The position numbers were made by a program, and so were the translations under genes. From positions 1 through 8,604 of the forward strand of contig JBBIND010000101.1 of the NCBI GenBank assembly GCA_037444075.1: a DNA stretch of 8,604 bases, written 5' to 3'. Position 1 is the stretch's first letter. Each line of letters starts with the position of its first letter. The notes under the pieces were generated by a model that did no database searches, was not told the DNA's origin, and worked only from the letters and a program-made list of their open reading frames with translations. This document shows, piece by piece, positions 6,694-8,604 of this stretch. This stretch comes from JBBIND01 sp037444075. Its GTDB lineage: Bacteria > Acidobacteriota > Terriglobia > Bryobacterales > Bryobacteraceae.

Positions 6694-7455
6694 TTAGAGC
6701 CGCAGGAGTTTCCTCAGGCGCTTGGTCTGCACACGACTGACAGGGATCTCGGTCTGCTTCCTGTCATCCATCCGCAGCATGTAGCTTGACTTGAACCACG
6801 GGATGACTTCCTTGATGCGGTTGATGTTGACCAGATAGGAACGGTGGACGCGCCAGAAATCCTCCGTGTCCAGATTGCTCTGAAGTTCCTCGAGGGTGCG
6901 GTAGTTGGATTGCCCCTCCCATTGGGCGGTGACGATGGTGATCAAGCCTTCCTCAATGGTGGCGTAAATCAGGTCCGTGGAATCGACGATGAAATTGCGG
7001 TTTTGGTGCTTGATCAGCAGCTTTGTGCGCGCGGCAGCCCTGGCGATCGGCGCGGCCGGCTCCTCGGCCTGCTTGTGCTTCTCGCCGATGGCGCGGCGCG
7101 CCCGCTCCACGGATACCGCCAGCCTGTCTCCATCCACGGGTTTCAGCACGTAATCCATGGCTTCCAGCCGGAAAGCCTCTACGGCGTACTGATCGTAGGC
7201 GGTGGCCAGGACGAAATAGGGCAGGGATACGTCCATCCCTCTCAAGGCGTGGATGACGCCCAATCCATCCAATCCCGGCATCTGGACGTCCAGAAACACC
7301 AGGTCAGGCTCCAGTTGCTTGATTTTTTCAATAGCTTCCAGGCCGTTCCGGGCTACTCCGACTATGTCGATGTCGGACTGCTCTTTCAAGAGAAAGGCCA
7401 GTTCTTCGCAGGCCAGCCTTTCATCATCGACCAGCAGGGTTCGTATCGCGCTCAT
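6694..7455 (-). CDS. LytTR-family response regulator (LytR/AlgR type)
   Basis: This cytoplasmic two-component transcription regulator has 253 residues. The receiver domain (about 1-122) has D10/D11, phospho-acceptor D56 in VFLDVQMPGLDG, T85 and K105 followed by P106. An Ala/Glu-rich linker (about 125-143) leads to a LytTR DNA-binding domain (about 146-253) with the characteristic FWRVHRSYLVNINRI stretch (200-214) and IPVSRVQTKRLRKLL near the end. LytTR domains bind direct-repeat DNA sites through a beta-rich fold rather than a helix-turn-helix. Members of this family are normally paired with LytS-type kinases. No kinase lies next to this gene: downstream is the convergent DUF218 gene and upstream the divergent inositol-phosphate synthase. 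It is therefore an orphan within this window. The start at ATG 7455 puts the receiver directly at the N-terminus. A GGGA stretch precedes the ATG, but no classical ribosome site is evident. Confidence 0.95.
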   Translation of the reverse strand: MSAIRTLLVDDERLACEELAFLLKEQSDIDIVGVARNGLEAIEKIKQLEPDLVFLDVQMPGLDGLGVIHALRGMDVSLPYFVLATAYDQYAVEAFRLEAMDYVLKPVDGDRLAVSVERARRAIGEKHKQAEEPAAPIARAAARTKLLIKHQNRNFIVDSTDLIYATIEEGLITIVTAQWEGQSNYRTLEELQSNLDTEDFWRVHRSYLVNINRIKEVIPWFKSSYMLRMDDRKQTEIPVSRVQTKRLRKLLRL

Positions 7456-7476
7456 CCCAGGTCCCAGTTAAGTGCT

Positions 7477-7484
7477 AGTATAAC
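7477..7484. promoter_or_regulatory. Overlapping -10 candidates in the LytTR regulator / inositol synthase divergent region
   Basis: The 86-base divergent gap contains TATACT on the minus strand (7482-7477, 21 bases before the regulator ATG) and TATAAC on the plus strand (7479-7484, ahead of the inositol gene). Both match TATAAT at five of six positions and overlap. No good -35 is seen for either. The patch 7476-7493 is the most AT-rich part of the gap, consistent with a shared promoter region. Confidence 0.25.
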
Positions 7485-7541
7485 ATTTGATATCCAGCGC
7501 TTCCGCTTCACCCTGAGTGGAGTGCGCATGCAGGGTGTGCT

Positions 7542-8604
7542 TTGGCTTCAAGAAACAACATAAGCATTGCCGAGCCACAGGGCAAGCTAGGCGTCCTCAT
7601 TCCGGGGATGGGGGCTGTCGGCACCACTTTCATTGCTGGCGTGGAAGCTGTCAGGCGCCGTCTTGGCCTGCCGATTGGCTCGCTTACGCAGATGGCCACT
7701 ATCCGGCTGGGCAAGCGGACGGAGGGCCGCACCCCTCTGATCAAGGACTTTGTACCCCTGGCTGCTCCCGAGGATCTGGTCTTCGCCGGGTGGGACATCT
7801 ATGAAGACAATGCCTACGAGGCAGCGGTAAAGGCCGGGGTTCTGGAGCTTTCGCTGCTCGACCAACTGAAAGAGCCGCTGTCGGCTTTGCGCCCCATGAA
7901 GGCAGTCTTCGACACGGAGTATGTGCGGCGCATCAACGGTCCCAACGTGAAAACGCCGGGTTCGAAGATGGACAAGGCGGAGGCGCTGGTCGAAGATATC
8001 AGGGATTTCATCAAAACCAGCGGAGCCAGCCGTTGCGTGATGATCTGGTGCGGCTCGACGGAAGTCTTTCAGGCGCCCGGAACCGTGCACCAAAGCCTCA
8101 GCGCCTTTGAGGATGGTTTGCGCAGGGACGATCCTGCAATCGCTCCCAGCCAGATCTACGCCTACGCTGCGCTAAAGGCGGGCGTCCCATACGCCAATGG
8201 CGCGCCGAACCTGAGCGCGGACATACCCGCCCTGATTGATTTGGCCAGAGACAGGCAGATTCCCATCTGTGGCAAGGATTTAAAGACCGGCCAAACCTTC
8301 ATGAAGACGATCCTCGCTCCGGGTCTCAAAACCCGGATGCTGGGCGTGACCGGCTGGTATTCGACCAACATCCTCGGCAATCGCGACGGGGAAGTGCTGG
8401 ACGACCCTGGTTCTTTCAAAACCAAGGAAGAAACCAAGCTCTCCGTGCTGGAGCACATCCTGCAGCCAGAGCTTTACCCGCAGCTGTACAAAGACCTGTA
8501 CCACCTGGTGCGGATCAACTACTATCCTCCGCGCGGAGATGCCAAGGAGGGCTGGGACAACATCGACATTTTCGGATGGCTGGGCTATCCGATGCAGATC
8601 AAGA
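7542..8604 (+). CDS. ino1: Myo-inositol-phosphate synthase (C-terminus cut by window edge)
   Basis: This cytoplasmic NAD-dependent isomerase converts glucose 6-phosphate to inositol 3-phosphate (EC 5.5.1.4), the first committed step toward inositol and phosphatidylinositol or other inositol lipids. The first 354 residues are visible. They show the dinucleotide-binding loop GMGAVG 22-27, GWDIYEDNAYEAA 83-95, WCGSTE 169-174, the catalytic-domain segment GKDLKTGQT 244-252 (K245, D246, K248), GWYSTNILGNRDG 271-283, and NIDIFGWLGYP 340-350. A few tens of residues of the C-terminus are probably missing. The frame is closed by a stop at 7488-7490 and has no ATG or GTG before the conserved region. 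TTG at 7542 is the best start: AGGGTG lies at 7532-7537 with suitable spacing and leaves a short N-terminal lead before GKLGVLIPG. A start at ATT 7566 is less likely. Divergent from the LytTR regulator. Confidence 0.94.
   Translation, partial: MASRNNISIAEPQGKLGVLIPGMGAVGTTFIAGVEAVRRRLGLPIGSLTQMATIRLGKRTEGRTPLIKDFVPLAAPEDLVFAGWDIYEDNAYEAAVKAGVLELSLLDQLKEPLSALRPMKAVFDTEYVRRINGPNVKTPGSKMDKAEALVEDIRDFIKTSGASRCVMIWCGSTEVFQAPGTVHQSLSAFEDGLRRDDPAIAPSQIYAYAALKAGVPYANGAPNLSADIPALIDLARDRQIPICGKDLKTGQTFMKTILAPGLKTRMLGVTGWYSTNILGNRDGEVLDDPGSFKTKEETKLSVLEHILQPELYPQLYKDLYHLVRINYYPPRGDAKEGWDNIDIFGWLGYPMQIK

Overview
The window is GC-rich (roughly 60% by eye), densely coding bacterial chromosome. It holds eight protein genes and no visible tRNA, rRNA, insertion sequence, phage gene or CRISPR array. 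The gene set suggests a Gram-negative, probably an acidobacterium of the Solibacter/Bryobacter type: an NtrY/NtrX-like two-component pair behind a short PilZ protein, a LytTR response regulator, and a myo-inositol-phosphate synthase of the type seen in Acidobacteriota and Bacteroidota. That assignment is inference from protein character, not from a marker gene.

Left block (1-3672, all minus strand). A short PilZ-domain protein, predicted to bind c-di-GMP, comes first. It is followed by a membrane histidine kinase of NtrY type (four membrane segments, HAMP, PAS, HisKA, HATPase) and its response regulator of NtrX/NtrC type, which runs off the left edge. Kinase and regulator share a GTGA stop/start overlap. 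The regulator has Ile where the sigma-54-contacting loop GAFTGA has its key Thr (it reads GSFIGA). This is the most interesting single observation in the window.

Middle block (3945-6052, minus strand). A TrmH/SpoU-family RNA 2'-O-methyltransferase is followed by rarA (mgsA), the replication-fork AAA+ ATPase, again through a GTGA overlap. The 272-base gap between rarA and the PilZ gene has no convincing gene. It does hold a GC-rich inverted repeat followed by T's on the rarA transcript side, which may be a weak terminator.

Right block. A plus-strand DUF218 (SanA/YdcF/ElyC-like) membrane-anchored protein starts 37 bases from the methyltransferase start, facing away from it. It ends convergently, 16 bases from a minus-strand LytTR-type response regulator with no kinase beside it. 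This regulator is divergent, across 86 bases, from a plus-strand myo-inositol-phosphate synthase that is cut by the right edge and probably starts with TTG.

Most of the window is housekeeping and signalling content. I found no convincing sign of a wholly new system. The points worth a second look are the altered sigma-54 loop, the PilZ-NtrY-NtrX arrangement, and the LytTR regulator facing the inositol gene.
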